From NCBI RefSeq assembly GCF_003012935.1, contig NZ_PUDR01000001.1, forward strand, positions 262,182-326,181: DNA of 64,000 nucleotides, given 5' to 3'. Shown piece by piece: positions 28,854 through 38,693 of the stretch. This stretch comes from Pannonibacter carbonis (GTDB lineage: Bacteria > Pseudomonadota > Alphaproteobacteria > Rhizobiales > Stappiaceae). The stretch's first letter is position 1; each line of letters opens with the position of its first letter. The notes below the pieces were generated by a model. That model worked only from the letters and a program-made list of their open reading frames with translations, was not told the DNA's origin and did not search any database. The position numbers were made by a program, and so were the translations under genes.

Positions 28854-29951
28854 ATGACAGACCGTGCAGCGCGCGTCCTCGCCCCGGGTGACACCATCGG
28901 CATTCTCGGCGGCGGGCAGCTCGGCCGCATGCTGGCGGAAGCGGCCTCTGCCCTCGGCCTGAAGGTGCATGTCTTCTGCCCGGAAGCAGGCAGCCCCGCC
29001 TTCGACGTTGCAGCGGCCCACACGCTTGGCGCCTATGAGGACACCGCAGCGCTCGACGCCTTTGCCGCTCAGGTCGATGTGGTGACCTACGAGTTCGAGA
29101 ACGTGCCCGGCCCCACGGCTGCGCATCTTGCGGCGCGCCTGCCGGTCCGCCCCGGTCCGAAGGCACTGGCCGTGGCGCAGGACCGCCTCGGCGAGAAGGA
29201 CTTCCTGTCGACCGCCGGCATCGCGCTGGCTGGCTATGCCCGCATCGACAGCCTTGCTGATCTGGACTCAGCGCTCGCCCGCTTTGGCGGCCAGGGCGTG
29301 CTGAAGACCCGGCGGTTCGGCTATGACGGCAAGGGACAGGCGATGATCCGCGATGCCGCCAAGGCCGCTGAGGCATTCGCGGCACTGGGCGGCAAGGACC
29401 TGATTCTCGAGGCGCTGATCCCCTTCGTGCGCGAAGTGTCCGTGGTGGCCGCGCGCAGCGTGACGGGCGAGGTCGTTGCCTATGACATCACCGAAAACCA
29501 CCACGAGCACCACATTCTGAAGACCTCCACCGTTCCGGCGAATGTGGGGATGGCGACTGCCGATAGCGCGCGGGAGATCGCCGGACGCATTGTCACGGCG
29601 CTCGACTATGTCGGCATCATCGGTGTGGAAATGTTCGTGGTTGGAACAGGCGCGGACGAGCACCTGCTGGTCAACGAGATCGCCCCGCGTGTGCACAATT
29701 CCGGCCACTGGACACAGGACGCCTGCCTGGTCTCGCAGTTCGAGCAGCACATCCGCGCTGTTGCCGGCTGGCCACTCGGCAAGGCGGAGCGGCACAGCGA
29801 CGTGGTGATGGAGAACCTCATCGGCGCGGAAGCGGACGACTGGGCCAAGATCCTGGCCGAACCCAATGCGCGCCTGCACCTCTACGGCAAGGCGGAGAGC
29901 CGCCCGGGCCGCAAGATGGGCCACGTCAACCGCATCACGCCAAAGCGCTGA
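28854..29951 (+). CDS. purK: N5-carboxyaminoimidazole ribonucleotide synthase
   Basis: A 365-aa ATP-grasp enzyme making N5-CAIR from AIR, bicarbonate and ATP. N-terminal GILGGGQLGRMLAEAA; ATP-grasp core with VLKTRRFGYDGKGQ near residue 150, EVSVVAARS, and the metal site MFV..NEIAPRVHNSGHWT near 270. It is translationally close to purE, as usual. Confidence 0.96.
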   Translation: MTDRAARVLAPGDTIGILGGGQLGRMLAEAASALGLKVHVFCPEAGSPAFDVAAAHTLGAYEDTAALDAFAAQVDVVTYEFENVPGPTAAHLAARLPVRPGPKALAVAQDRLGEKDFLSTAGIALAGYARIDSLADLDSALARFGGQGVLKTRRFGYDGKGQAMIRDAAKAAEAFAALGGKDLILEALIPFVREVSVVAARSVTGEVVAYDITENHHEHHILKTSTVPANVGMATADSAREIAGRIVTALDYVGIIGVEMFVVGTGADEHLLVNEIAPRVHNSGHWTQDACLVSQFEQHIRAVAGWPLGKAERHSDVVMENLIGAEADDWAKILAEPNARLHLYGKAESRPGRKMGHVNRITPKR

Positions 29952-29973
29952 GACTGGTCTTGCGGCCGGCCGC

Positions 29974-31359
29974 TCAGACGGCCGGCAGAAGCCCCGCTTC
30001 CTTGCGGCGGGCAAAGCGCCAGATCGCCATGATCGCGGTCGAGGCCAGCCCGCCAGCCAGACCCCACCAGATGCCGACGCCGCCCAGACCAAGCGGAAAC
30101 GCCAGGACGTATGACAGCGTCATGCCAATGGCCATGTAGCCAACCAGCGCGTAGAGCAGCGGCGTCATCGTGTCGCCCAGACCGCGCAGGATGCTGCCGC
30201 CGGCCACCTGCGCCCCATCCGCAATCTGGAACACGGCTGCGACCCCGAGCAGGCTGACGGCAATGGCGAGGACTTCAGCCGAAGCCGGATTGTCGAAGTC
30301 GAGGAACAGCGAGACGATCGGACCAGGAATGGTCCAGAAGGCGATGGCCGCCAGCGTCATGAAGCCAAGGGTCAGCCACAGGGCCGTCCAGCCGGCGCGG
30401 GCAATCCCGTCCAGATCCCGCTGCCCTGCTGCCAGACCCACCCGTGTCATGCCGGCCTGCGAAATGCCGAGAGGCACCATGAAGGTGATCGAGGCGATCT
30501 GCAGGGCAATGCCATGGGCGGCCAGCGGCAAGGTGCCAACCCAGCCCATCATCATCGTCGAGCCGGTGAACAGGAAGCCCTCGGCCACGATGGTCAGGCC
30601 GATCGGCGCGCCCATGCGCAAGATCTGGAAGAACACCGGCCAGTCACTGCGCCAGAGGCGTCCGAAGACATTGAACCGGCGCAAGCGCGGCTGGGTGACC
30701 ACATAGGCGGCAAGGATCGAGAAGGCCAGCATCTGAGTGCAGAAGGAGGCGATTGCCGCGCCCTGCAGCTCAAGCCGCGGGAAGCCGAAATGTCCAAAGA
30801 TCAGCACATAGTTGAGGATCGCATTGAGCCCGGCTGCGCCAAGCGTCGCCCACAGCACGATCTGCGGCCGGTTCATCACGGTCACAAAGGCGCGCGTCGC
30901 CATGATCGCCATCGACGGCAACAGCATCCACTGCATGATCCGCATGTAGCCTGCGGCGAGTTCTGCCAGTTCCGGCGTCTGGCCGAGCGCGATCAGGATA
31001 TCGCGGGTGAACCACAGCACGGCCCAGACCGGCAGGCAATAAAGCGCAACAGCCCAGAGGCCCATGCGGACCGTCCGGCGCAGGTCACGCGGCGCTTTTC
31101 GTCCAAGCGCCTGTGCTGCAAGCGGAATGATGGCCTGGGTCATGCCCATGCCGAAGAACCAGAACAGGATGTAAAGGTTGTTGGCCAGCACGACCGCGCC
31201 AAGCTCGACAGGACCGAGCCAGCCGACCATGATGATGTCAGTCGTGTTGATCGCCATCTGCGCCAGTTGAGCGCCAGCCAGGGGCAGACCGAGGGCAAGC
31301 GTCGGGGCAATGTCGCTGCGCCAGAGCGAAGACAGGGTGAGGGCGGGTTTCGTGGACAC
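29974..31359 (-). CDS. MATE-family multidrug efflux protein
   Basis: A 461-aa membrane protein with about twelve hydrophobic segments in two related halves (ALGLPLAGAQLAQMAINTTD and GAPIGLTIVAEGFLFTGSTM are corresponding first helices). Family members export cationic drugs in exchange for Na+ or H+. GTG 31359 has GGAG 7 nt upstream; the frame is open to 31476 but the extra residues are Pro/Cys-rich and unlikely. It converges on purK and diverges from the TPR lipoprotein. Confidence 0.92.
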   Translation of the reverse strand: MSTKPALTLSSLWRSDIAPTLALGLPLAGAQLAQMAINTTDIIMVGWLGPVELGAVVLANNLYILFWFFGMGMTQAIIPLAAQALGRKAPRDLRRTVRMGLWAVALYCLPVWAVLWFTRDILIALGQTPELAELAAGYMRIMQWMLLPSMAIMATRAFVTVMNRPQIVLWATLGAAGLNAILNYVLIFGHFGFPRLELQGAAIASFCTQMLAFSILAAYVVTQPRLRRFNVFGRLWRSDWPVFFQILRMGAPIGLTIVAEGFLFTGSTMMMGWVGTLPLAAHGIALQIASITFMVPLGISQAGMTRVGLAAGQRDLDGIARAGWTALWLTLGFMTLAAIAFWTIPGPIVSLFLDFDNPASAEVLAIAVSLLGVAAVFQIADGAQVAGGSILRGLGDTMTPLLYALVGYMAIGMTLSYVLAFPLGLGGVGIWWGLAGGLASTAIMAIWRFARRKEAGLLPAV

Positions 31360-31730
31360 TCGCGGGCTCCAGAAAGCAGGCGGATGCGCGGCACCGGGCG
31401 AACCTATCGGCAGGCAAACAGAAACTGGCCGACAAGACCATCCGATGGGTCCGGCAATTGCCAAGGGGGCGGGCAAGCGGACAACACACCAAAAGGGGAC
31501 AAAAAATGTCCGGGGCGATCACAGGTAGATCGTTTGGAATGCGCTGTCCAGCGGCGTGCAGGCACTCTGTGTTTCACCTCACCGAAGCGCCGGATGCGGG
31601 CATGCCGGAAACAAATCTCCTGCCGGGTCAACGAGACACCAGATATTGTGATAAGATTGCAGGGTTCTGCCATTGCCAATTTCGCCGCAAACCGGCACCG
31701 TCCAAGTGATTCTCCCCGTGTGGATGAAAA
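31360..31730. other. Divergent intergenic region, no gene seen
   Basis: About 370 bp between the MATE gene (minus) and the TPR lipoprotein (plus). Both strands have open frames but none with a domain, a ribosome site or a credible composition. It is expected to hold both promoters. Confidence 0.4.
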
Positions 31731-32594
31731 ATGACCCAGATGTTGCGCTTTTCCTGTCTTTCCCACACCCCGGCGCAGTGCCGGCATAAAATCCTTGCGC
31801 TGACATTAGCAACAGGCCTGTTGCTTGCCGGATGCCAGACTTCAGACATCTACAGCGGCGTACCAATTGACTCAGCGGCAGGATCGAGCGCGAACATTGC
31901 CTCGCTCTCGGAAGTCATCAAGGTCAGCCCCGGCGACGCAAATGCCTACAACACGCGTGGCGTCGCCTATGGCAAGGCCGGAAAGCTCGAGCTGGCGATG
32001 CAGGACTTCAACACCGCGCTGAAAATCGACCCCAACAGCTACCAGGCCTATGCCAATCGGGCTCTGGTGGAACGGCGACGGGGCAACATGGCCAATGCCG
32101 TTGCCGACTATGACCGCGCCCTGCGCATCAAGCCGGATTACGACGCCGCCCTTGTTGGCCGTGGCAACACCTATCGCCTGGCAGGCCGGTATCCGGAGGC
32201 CCTGCGCGACTTTGATGCCGTTATCCGGCGCAACTCCAACGATGCGCGCGCGTTCCACAACCGCGGCCTGATCTATCAGGCGCAGGGCCAGCACAACTTC
32301 GCCATCGAGGACTTCTCGACCGCGATCGTGCTGAACCCGAAGGCCTCCGAGCCCTATATCGCTCGCGGCATTTCATATCTGAAGGCCAATGACCCGCAGG
32401 CAGCGCTGGCGGATCTGTCGGAAGCGGTGAACTTTGACAAGAACTCGTCCATCGCCTGGGCCAATCGCGGTGTTGCGCTGGAAATGACCGGCCAGAAGAG
32501 CGATGCGGTGCGCAATTACAACCGCGCCCTTGGTCTCGACGCCAACAACCAGGTGGCCCGCGACGGGCTTGCCCGGGTCAACCGCGGCAGCTGA
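31731..32594 (+). CDS. TPR-repeat lipoprotein (NlpI-like)
   Basis: A 287-aa protein. The signal peptide ends in the lipobox LLAGC near residue 35, so the mature N-terminus is a lipidated Cys in the envelope. At least five TPR units follow (AYNTRGVAYGKAGKLELAMQ, AYANRALVERRRGNMANAVA and so on) to the C-terminus. TPR lipoproteins act as scaffolds for peptidoglycan enzymes or division; the partner here is unknown. ATG 31731 or 31740 may be the start. Confidence 0.88.
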   Translation: MTQMLRFSCLSHTPAQCRHKILALTLATGLLLAGCQTSDIYSGVPIDSAAGSSANIASLSEVIKVSPGDANAYNTRGVAYGKAGKLELAMQDFNTALKIDPNSYQAYANRALVERRRGNMANAVADYDRALRIKPDYDAALVGRGNTYRLAGRYPEALRDFDAVIRRNSNDARAFHNRGLIYQAQGQHNFAIEDFSTAIVLNPKASEPYIARGISYLKANDPQAALADLSEAVNFDKNSSIAWANRGVALEMTGQKSDAVRNYNRALGLDANNQVARDGLARVNRGS

Positions 32595-32606
32595 GCCTTC
32601 CACGTG

Positions 32607-33275
32607 TCAGAAGGGCGCCTCGGCAGTGAACTGCAGCCGCTCGCCGGTCATCGGATGGGTGAAGGCCAGATCCCTGGCGTGCAGTTCGAGGCGCGGGCTG
32701 AAAGCCCGTGCCACTGCATGGGCATAGAGGCTGTCGCCGACGATCGGATGGCCAAGGCTCAGCATGTGAACCCGCAACTGATGTGAGCGTCCGGTGATCG
32801 GCTCCAACTGCATCAGCGTGGTGTCTTCCTCATGCCGCAAGACGCGCCAAAGGGTGCGGGCGGGACGGCCTTCCTCGAAACAGATCTTCTGCCTGGGCCG
32901 GTTCGGCCAGTCGACGATCAGCGGCAAGTTGACCTCGCCGCTCTCCTCCTGCACATGGCCCCAGACCCGCGCCACATAGGCCTTGCCGGTCTCCCGCCGT
33001 TCAAACTGCATTGACAGACGCCTGTGCGCCTCGGCGTTGCGCGCGAGAACCAAGACGCCGGACGTGTCGAGATCCAGACGATGCACAATTCGCGCGCCCG
33101 ATATCTGTGCCGCCAACCGCGTCACGAGGCTGTCCTGACGATCCTCGCCGCGTCCCGTTACACTCAGCAAGCCGCAAGGCTTCACGACGACGATGACATC
33201 GGCATCGACATGCAGCACCTGAAGCGGGCCTTCGGGCGGGGTATAGTCAAAAGGGATCGGCTGTGTGTCATGCAT
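32607..33275 (-). CDS. rluA: RluA-family RNA pseudouridine synthase
   Basis: A 222-aa enzyme turning uridine into pseudouridine in 23S rRNA and/or tRNA. The catalytic Asp lies in ARIVHRLDLDTSGVLVLAR near residue 68, with RRETGKAYVARVWG and the C-terminal GRSHQLRVHMLSLGHPI. There is no S4 domain, so it is of the short RluA type and not RluC/D. It converges on the TPR lipoprotein with 12 bp between stops. Confidence 0.92.
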   Translation of the reverse strand: MHDTQPIPFDYTPPEGPLQVLHVDADVIVVVKPCGLLSVTGRGEDRQDSLVTRLAAQISGARIVHRLDLDTSGVLVLARNAEAHRRLSMQFERRETGKAYVARVWGHVQEESGEVNLPLIVDWPNRPRQKICFEEGRPARTLWRVLRHEEDTTLMQLEPITGRSHQLRVHMLSLGHPIVGDSLYAHAVARAFSPRLELHARDLAFTHPMTGERLQFTAEAPF

Positions 33276-33404
33276 GTCACGCGTATCGCCTTTCGCCCCC
33301 CAAAACGCAATGGGCGAGCAAGCTGCGGTTTCTTAAGGCTGTTGGGCTACCTAGTTTAGGAGACTGACAACCAACACCAACCGCGGGGCAACGAGGACCA
33401 TCGC

Positions 33405-35222
33405 ATGCTGGATCTGCTGTTTCCCGTCACGCTGATCGGCGCCGGCCTCGTCCTCGTGTCGGTCATGACCAGCGCGCTGGCCTTCCGCTTTGGCGCGCCG
33501 CTGCTGCTCGTGTTCCTGAGCGTCGGGCTGCTGGCGGGCGAGGACGGCCTCGGCATCCGCTACAATGATGCCGGTTCAGCTTATTTCATTGGTAGCCTGG
33601 CTCTTGCCATCATCCTGTTCGATAGCGGGTTCAACACCAGGCTGAGATCGGTGCGCCAGGCCGCAGCGCCGGCGATCGTGCTGGCAACCCTCGGTGTGAT
33701 TATGACTGCGGGCATGGTCGGCGCTGTCGCCCGTCTGTTGTTCGGCCTCCCCTGGCTGGAAAGTTTTCTGCTCGGCGCAATCATCGGCTCGACAGATGCC
33801 GCTGCGGTGTTCTTTCTGCTGCGTGTGGGCGGCATCAACATCCGCGACCAGGTGCGCTCCCTGCTCGAAGTCGAGTCCGGGTCCAACGACCCTATGGCGA
33901 TCTTCCTGGCCATCGTGCTGGTTGAACTGATCCTCAGCGGTGGCAGTGTTGGTGATGCCTGGACCGAACTGCTCAAGGGCTTCGGCATCCAGATGGGCCT
34001 CGGCCTGTCGCTTGGCATTTTCGGCGGTTATGTCATCCTGGCTGGCGCAAAGGTAATCCGGCTGGAGGGAACGCTCTATCCCATCAGTATCCTGTCCTTT
34101 TCGCTCCTGTTGTTCGGCTTCACCGGCCTTGCTGGAGGCAGCGGCTTCCTCGCGGTCTATGTCGCCGGGATCATTGCCAGCAACAACAGGATCCAGGGGC
34201 AGGTCAGCCTGCGACGGTTTCTCGAAGGGCTGACATGGATGGCGCAGATCGCCATGTTCCTGACGCTCGGCCTGCTGGCGACGCCCTCGCAGTTTCTCGG
34301 CCTCGCGCTGCCTGCCATCATCCTTGCGCTAGCCCTGACCTTTGTCTGCCGGCCGCTGGCGGTCTGGTTGTGCCTCATGCCCTTCGGCTACAAGCGCAAC
34401 GAGACAGCTTTCATCTCCTGGGTCGGCCTGCGCGGCTCCGTCTCGATCCTGCTTGGCATCATTCCGCTTGCCACAGGCATGGAAAGCGGCCAGTTGCTGT
34501 TCAACACCGCCTATATCGTCGTGCTGGTGTCGCTGTTGCTGCAGGGCTGGACCATTGCGCCGATGGCCCGCTGGCTGGGCCTGATCGTTCCGGCGCGTAT
34601 CGGGCCGGCGGAGCGTCTGGAACTGGAGCTTCCCGGTGGCAGCGGCGACCATGAACTCGTTGTCTACAAGGTGGCGGCGGAGAGCCCGGTTGCCCTTGGC
34701 GATGAGCGCCTGCCCCGTTGGGCGCGGCCGTCGCTGGTGGTGCGGGATGGCCATTCGATGCGCTACCAGTATGCCGGACGGCTGCAAGTGGACGACCTTG
34801 TCTACATGTTCGTCGCCCCGCAATATATTCGCCTGCTGGACCGTCTGTTTGCCAGCCCCGTGCGCCTGACGCTGGACGACGAGGACTTTTACGGCAAGTT
34901 CCTCATCGACCCGCGCCAGCCGATGGCAGCCCTTGCCGAGGCTTATGGACTGACCGGTGTTGTTGATCCGCAGCAGCCGCCTGTTTCCATCCGCGACTAC
35001 ATCACCCAGCGCCTTGGCGGCACTGCCGAAGTCGGCGACCGGATCACATGCAGCGGGGTGGAGCTGATTGTTCGTGACCTCGATGCGGACGGCGCAATCT
35101 CGGAAGTCGGCCTGTCCATAGAGGAACCCGAAAACGCCCCGCAACTGCCCCTGTTCCAGAGCGGCCGCGAATTGTGGCAGTTGCTTCGGGCAAGACTGAC
35201 AAGACGCGGCAAACAGGCTTAG
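33405..35222 (+). CDS. Potassium/proton antiporter, CPA1 family (NhaP2/CvrA type)
   Basis: A 605-aa membrane protein. About twelve helices span residues 5-385, with the ion-binding signature LLEVESGSNDPMAIFLA near residue 155 and GAIIGSTDAAAVFFLLR near 130. A cytoplasmic TrkA-C-like domain (about 400-485: GSGDHELVVYKVAAESPVAL) and a C-terminal transporter-associated domain follow. This arrangement matches NhaP2-type K+/H+ antiporters, which adjust cytoplasmic K+ and pH. Confidence 0.92.
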   Translation: MLDLLFPVTLIGAGLVLVSVMTSALAFRFGAPLLLVFLSVGLLAGEDGLGIRYNDAGSAYFIGSLALAIILFDSGFNTRLRSVRQAAAPAIVLATLGVIMTAGMVGAVARLLFGLPWLESFLLGAIIGSTDAAAVFFLLRVGGINIRDQVRSLLEVESGSNDPMAIFLAIVLVELILSGGSVGDAWTELLKGFGIQMGLGLSLGIFGGYVILAGAKVIRLEGTLYPISILSFSLLLFGFTGLAGGSGFLAVYVAGIIASNNRIQGQVSLRRFLEGLTWMAQIAMFLTLGLLATPSQFLGLALPAIILALALTFVCRPLAVWLCLMPFGYKRNETAFISWVGLRGSVSILLGIIPLATGMESGQLLFNTAYIVVLVSLLLQGWTIAPMARWLGLIVPARIGPAERLELELPGGSGDHELVVYKVAAESPVALGDERLPRWARPSLVVRDGHSMRYQYAGRLQVDDLVYMFVAPQYIRLLDRLFASPVRLTLDDEDFYGKFLIDPRQPMAALAEAYGLTGVVDPQQPPVSIRDYITQRLGGTAEVGDRITCSGVELIVRDLDADGAISEVGLSIEEPENAPQLPLFQSGRELWQLLRARLTRRGKQA

Positions 35223-35302
35223 TCCGTGCATTGCGGCGCGAGGCGGAGCCGCTTTCGGGAACGTCCCGGCGACTGGCAAACTTACGATTTCGTCAGCTTG
35301 CC

Positions 35303-35493
35303 GTCATTCCGGACAAGGTGAGCCTCGAGCGAACCGCAGATCCGGAATCCAGCGCGTCTGTGCGAGCGCCAGCGAGCTCATAAACAATTCAGCGCGATGG
35401 GACGTGCAGCCGACAGCTTTGTCGCGCTTCGCGCGTCCTGATGTCTGGATCCCGGCTCGGCGCTTCGCTATCGCTCAGCTGGGCCGGGATGAC
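35303..35493. repeat. Palindromic intergenic repeat, family 2, copy D
   Basis: The element starts GTCATTCCGGACAAGG and ends GGGCCGGGATGAC, with inner inverted segments GATCCGGAATCCAGC and CTGGATCCCGGCTCGG. It lies in the 355-bp gap between the antiporter and pntB. It shares the CCCGGCTCGGCGCTTCGC core with copy E (47206) and half-copy F (52466). No coding sequence. Confidence 0.75.
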
Positions 35494-35515
35494 GATATAG
35501 GGACCATTCACATAG

Positions 35516-35541
35516 CAGAACGGCCCCGTTTCCGGGGCCGT
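35516..35541 (-). terminator. Terminator of the pnt operon
   Basis: The perfect stem ACGGCCCC / GGGGCCGT lies 37 bp after the pntB stop on the minus strand, followed by TTCTGC. The U-tract is weak. Confidence 0.6.
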
Positions 35542-35577
35542 GCATTGTTTCATCGAGAGAGTTCGTCCATCAGGCCT

Positions 35578-36975
35578 TCAGAGGGCCTTGACGATCTCTT
35601 CGGTCATCTTCTTGGCATCGCCGAACAGCATCATCGTCTTGTCGAGGAAGAACAGTTCGTTCTCGATGCCGGCATAGCCGGAGCCCATGCCGCGCTTGAT
35701 GAAGAGCACGGTGCCGGCCTTGTCCACGTCCAGGATCGGCATGCCGTAAATCGGCGACTGCGGATCGTCACGGGCGGCCGGGTTGGTCACGTCGTTCGCG
35801 CCGATGACATAGGCAACGTCAGCCTGCGAGAACTCCGAGTTGATGTCTTCCAGCTCGAACACTTCGTCGTAAGGCACGTTGGCTTCCGCCAGGAGCACGT
35901 TCATGTGACCCGGCATGCGGCCTGCGACCGGATGGATCGCATACTTCACCTCGACGCCTTCGGCCTTCAGCTTGTCGACCATCTCGCGCAGGGAGTGCTG
36001 GGCCTGGGCAACCGCCATGCCGTAACCCGGCACGATGATGACCTTGGACGCGTTCTTCATGATGAAGGCTGCATCTTCAGCCGAGCCCTGCTTCACCGGG
36101 CGCTGCTCGCCGCCGCCTGCTGCCGCCGCCGACGATGTCTCGCCGCCGAAGCCGCCAAGGATGACGGAGATGAACGAGCGGTTCATGCCCTTACACATGA
36201 TGTAGGACAGGATCGCACCGGACGAACCGACGAGGGCACCGGTCACGATCAGGGCCATGTTGCCGAGCGTGAAACCGATGCCGGCCGCAGCCCAGCCCGA
36301 GTAGGAGTTGAGCATCGACACGACCACCGGCATGTCCGCGCCGCCGATCGGGATGATGATCAGCACGCCGAACACGAAGGCAACGAGCACCACGAGCCAG
36401 AAGGCCAGAGCGCTTTCCGTCGCCACCAGGATGGCGACCAGAACCACAACTGCAACGGCAAGACCGATGTTGATGGCATGGCGGCCCGGCAGCATGATTG
36501 GCTTGCCGGACATGCGTCCGTCGAGCTTCAGGAACGCGATGATCGAACCGGTGAAGGTGATCGCGCCGATGGCGGCACCGACGGAGGCCTCGATCAGGGC
36601 CTGTGCGTGGATGTGCCCCGGTTCACCGATGCCGAAGGCTTCCGGCGCATAGAGCGCGGAAGCGGCCACGAACACCGCAGCCAGACCGACCAGCGAGTGG
36701 AAGGCGGCGACGAGCTGCGGCATTGCCGTCATCGGAATGCGGCGGGCGATGATCGCACCGGCACCACCACCGATGCCGACGCCAGCAAGGATGATCAGCG
36801 CGGAGCTGAAGGTGACACCGGTCGCCAGCAGCGTGGTCACCACGGCGAGGGTCATGCCGACCATGCCATAGGTGTTGCCCTTGCGAGACGTTTCCGGATG
36901 CGACAGGCCGCGCAGGGCCATGATGAAGAGAACGGCGGAGATCAGGTAGAGAACGGCCGTGATGTTGGCAGACAT
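35578..36975 (-). CDS. pntB: NAD(P) transhydrogenase subunit beta
   Basis: A 465-aa membrane subunit. About nine N-terminal helices (residues 1-265) form the proton channel; the C-terminal domain III binds NADP(H) (IIVPGYGMAVAQAQHSLREM, VAYVIGANDVTNPAARDD, GSGYAGIENELFF). With PntAA and PntAB it couples hydride transfer between NADH and NADP+ to proton entry. ATG 36975 is preceded by AGGAGG. It is the last gene of the operon. Confidence 0.96.
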   Translation of the reverse strand: MSANITAVLYLISAVLFIMALRGLSHPETSRKGNTYGMVGMTLAVVTTLLATGVTFSSALIILAGVGIGGGAGAIIARRIPMTAMPQLVAAFHSLVGLAAVFVAASALYAPEAFGIGEPGHIHAQALIEASVGAAIGAITFTGSIIAFLKLDGRMSGKPIMLPGRHAINIGLAVAVVVLVAILVATESALAFWLVVLVAFVFGVLIIIPIGGADMPVVVSMLNSYSGWAAAGIGFTLGNMALIVTGALVGSSGAILSYIMCKGMNRSFISVILGGFGGETSSAAAAGGGEQRPVKQGSAEDAAFIMKNASKVIIVPGYGMAVAQAQHSLREMVDKLKAEGVEVKYAIHPVAGRMPGHMNVLLAEANVPYDEVFELEDINSEFSQADVAYVIGANDVTNPAARDDPQSPIYGMPILDVDKAGTVLFIKRGMGSGYAGIENELFFLDKTMMLFGDAKKMTEEIVKAL

Positions 36976-36988
36976 GGATACGGCCTCC

Positions 36989-37468
36989 TCAGCGCTGCTT
37001 CTTCTTGTACATGGCGAGCATTCGGCTGGTCACGAGGAACCCGCCGAAAATGTTGACGCTGGCAAGGACCAGGGCGATGAAGCCGAAGATCCGCGCCATC
37101 AGCGCTCCGTCGCCATGCGACAGGTCAACGCCCACAGCCAGCAGCGCACCGACGACGATCACCGAGGAGATCGCGTTGGTCACGGCCATCAGCGGCGTGT
37201 GCAGGGCCGGGGTCACCGACCAGACGACGTAATAACCGACGAAGATCGCCATCACGAACACGGAAAGCAGGAACACGAAGGGCTCGATAGCCCCTGCCCC
37301 GATGCTTTCGCTGGCGCGCATGGCCAGATCCACGGCGCCGCCTGCGATCTGGTCCGCATAGGACTGCGCCGCGGCGGCGGCTTCCTTGGCCGTTTCAGCA
37401 GCCTCAGCCGCAGCCTCGGCAGCAGCGCGGGCCTTTTCCAGCGCTTCGGCTTGATTGACTTCGCTCAT
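36989..37468 (-). CDS. pntAB: NAD(P) transhydrogenase subunit alpha, membrane part
   Basis: A 159-aa membrane subunit (domain II part) of the three-gene transhydrogenase. ATG 37468 follows AAGGGGG. The first 45 residues are an Ala/Glu-rich helix (extra compared with the short PntAB of Rhodospirillum). Then come helices [40 protein letters not shown] and [20 protein letters not shown]. The separate gene is typical of alphaproteobacteria. It starts 10 bp after pntAA and ends 13 bp before pntB. Confidence 0.94.
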   Translation of the reverse strand: MSEVNQAEALEKARAAAEAAAEAAETAKEAAAAAQSYADQIAGGAVDLAMRASESIGAGAIEPFVFLLSVFVMAIFVGYYVVWSVTPALHTPLMAVTNAISSVIVVGALLAVGVDLSHGDGALMARIFGFIALVLASVNIFGGFLVTSRMLAMYKKKQR

Positions 37469-37478
37469 CTCGTCCCCC

Positions 37479-38618
37479 TTACGACTTCGCCGGCGCAAAG
37501 GCAGGGTGAACCACTGCCCCATCGCGCGTCAGCACGGTCGCCTTGACCAGTTCATCGTCCCAGTTCGGCTTCAGCACCTTGTTCGTCTTGTCGACCATGG
37601 TCTCCAGGAAGGCGAACAGGTTCTTCGCATAAAGCGAGGACGCGGAGGCGGCGATGCGCCCCGGCACGTTCAGGTGACCGACGATCCTCACGCCGGAAAC
37701 GGTCGCGACTTCGCCAGCCTTGGCACCCTCGACGTTGCCGCCGCGCTCGACGGCGAGGTCGATGACGACCGAACCCGGCTTCATGCTGGCCAGCATAGCG
37801 GCCGTGATCAGGCGCGGAGCCGGACGGCCCGGGATCAGCGCCGTGGTGATGACGATGTCCTGCTTGGTCAGGTGGGCGGCGACAAGCTCGGCCTGCTTGG
37901 CCTGATAGGCCTCCGACATCGGCTTGGCGTAGCCGCCAGCTGTCTCGGCCTGCTTGAACTCATCGTCCTCGACGGCGATGAACTTGGCGCCGAGCGATTC
38001 GACCTGTTCTTTCGAGGCCGGACGCACGTCCGTCGCGGTCACGACCGCACCAAGGCGGCGGGCCGTGGCGATCGCCTGAAGACCGGCAACGCCTGCACCC
38101 ATGACGAAGACGCGGGCCGCCGGAACGGTGCCGGCAGCCGTCATCATCATCGGGAAGGCGCGGTCATACTCGGCGGCCGCGTCGATCACGGCGCGATAGC
38201 CGGCAAGGTTGGCCTGGGACGACAGGACGTCCATGACCTGCGCACGGGTGATGCGCGGCATGAACTCCATCGCGAAGGCGGCGATGCCGGCCTCGGCCAT
38301 GGCCTGAACCTCGGCTTCCTTGCCATAGGGGTCCATGGTGGCGATGACGAGGGCACCGGCCTTCATCAGCTTCAGCTCGTCCGCGTTGGGGCGGCGAACC
38401 TTCAGCACCACGTCGGCATCGGCGAACGTCGAGGCAGCGTCCTTGGCGATGACGGCACCAGCCGCCTCGTATTCAGTGTCCAGGATGCGAGAAGTTGTGC
38501 CCGCTCCCGTTTCGATGGTCACCTCAAAGCCGAGAGTTTTCAGCTTCTTGACGGTCTCCGGCGTGGCGGCGACACGGGTTTCCACCGCGTCGCTTTCGCG
38601 CGGCACAGCTATCCTCAT
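37479..38618 (-). CDS. pntAA: NAD(P) transhydrogenase subunit alpha, NAD-binding part
   Basis: A 379-aa soluble domain I binding NAD(H). The N-terminal [20 protein letters not shown] is shared with alanine dehydrogenase. [20 protein letters not shown] is the Rossmann loop, and [14 protein letters not shown] [11 protein letters not shown] and [11 protein letters not shown] follow. ATG 38618 is preceded by GGAGGG. It is first in pntAA-pntAB-pntB. Confidence 0.96.
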   Translation of the reverse strand: MRIAVPRESDAVETRVAATPETVKKLKTLGFEVTIETGAGTTSRILDTEYEAAGAVIAKDAASTFADADVVLKVRRPNADELKLMKAGALVIATMDPYGKEAEVQAMAEAGIAAFAMEFMPRITRAQVMDVLSSQANLAGYRAVIDAAAEYDRAFPMMMTAAGTVPAARVFVMGAGVAGLQAIATARRLGAVVTATDVRPASKEQVESLGAKFIAVEDDEFKQAETAGGYAKPMSEAYQAKQAELVAAHLTKQDIVITTALIPGRPAPRLITAAMLASMKPGSVVIDLAVERGGNVEGAKAGEVATVSGVRIVGHLNVPGRIAASASSLYAKNLFAFLETMVDKTNKVLKPNWDDELVKATVLTRDGAVVHPAFAPAKS

Positions 38619-38666
38619 TCCAGACCCTCCCAGGGAAGATTAAGCGGTAAACGAGATGGCGAGACG

Positions 38667-38688
38667 AAAACGCCGCCCGGAGGCGGCG
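38667..38688 (-). terminator. Terminator or attenuator between the oxidase subunit and pntAA
   Basis: The stem CGCCGCC / GGCGGCG with a 4-nt loop and TTTTCG on the minus strand lies just after the oxidase subunit stop. Some read-through into pntAA is possible. Confidence 0.65.
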
Positions 38689-38693
38689 CTCGG

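Noticed and set aside
31404..31787. 127-aa minus-strand frame upstream of the MATE gene
   Set aside because: It overlaps the promoter region and start of the TPR lipoprotein; sequence is Arg/Cys-rich without any known pattern, typical of an antisense artefact.
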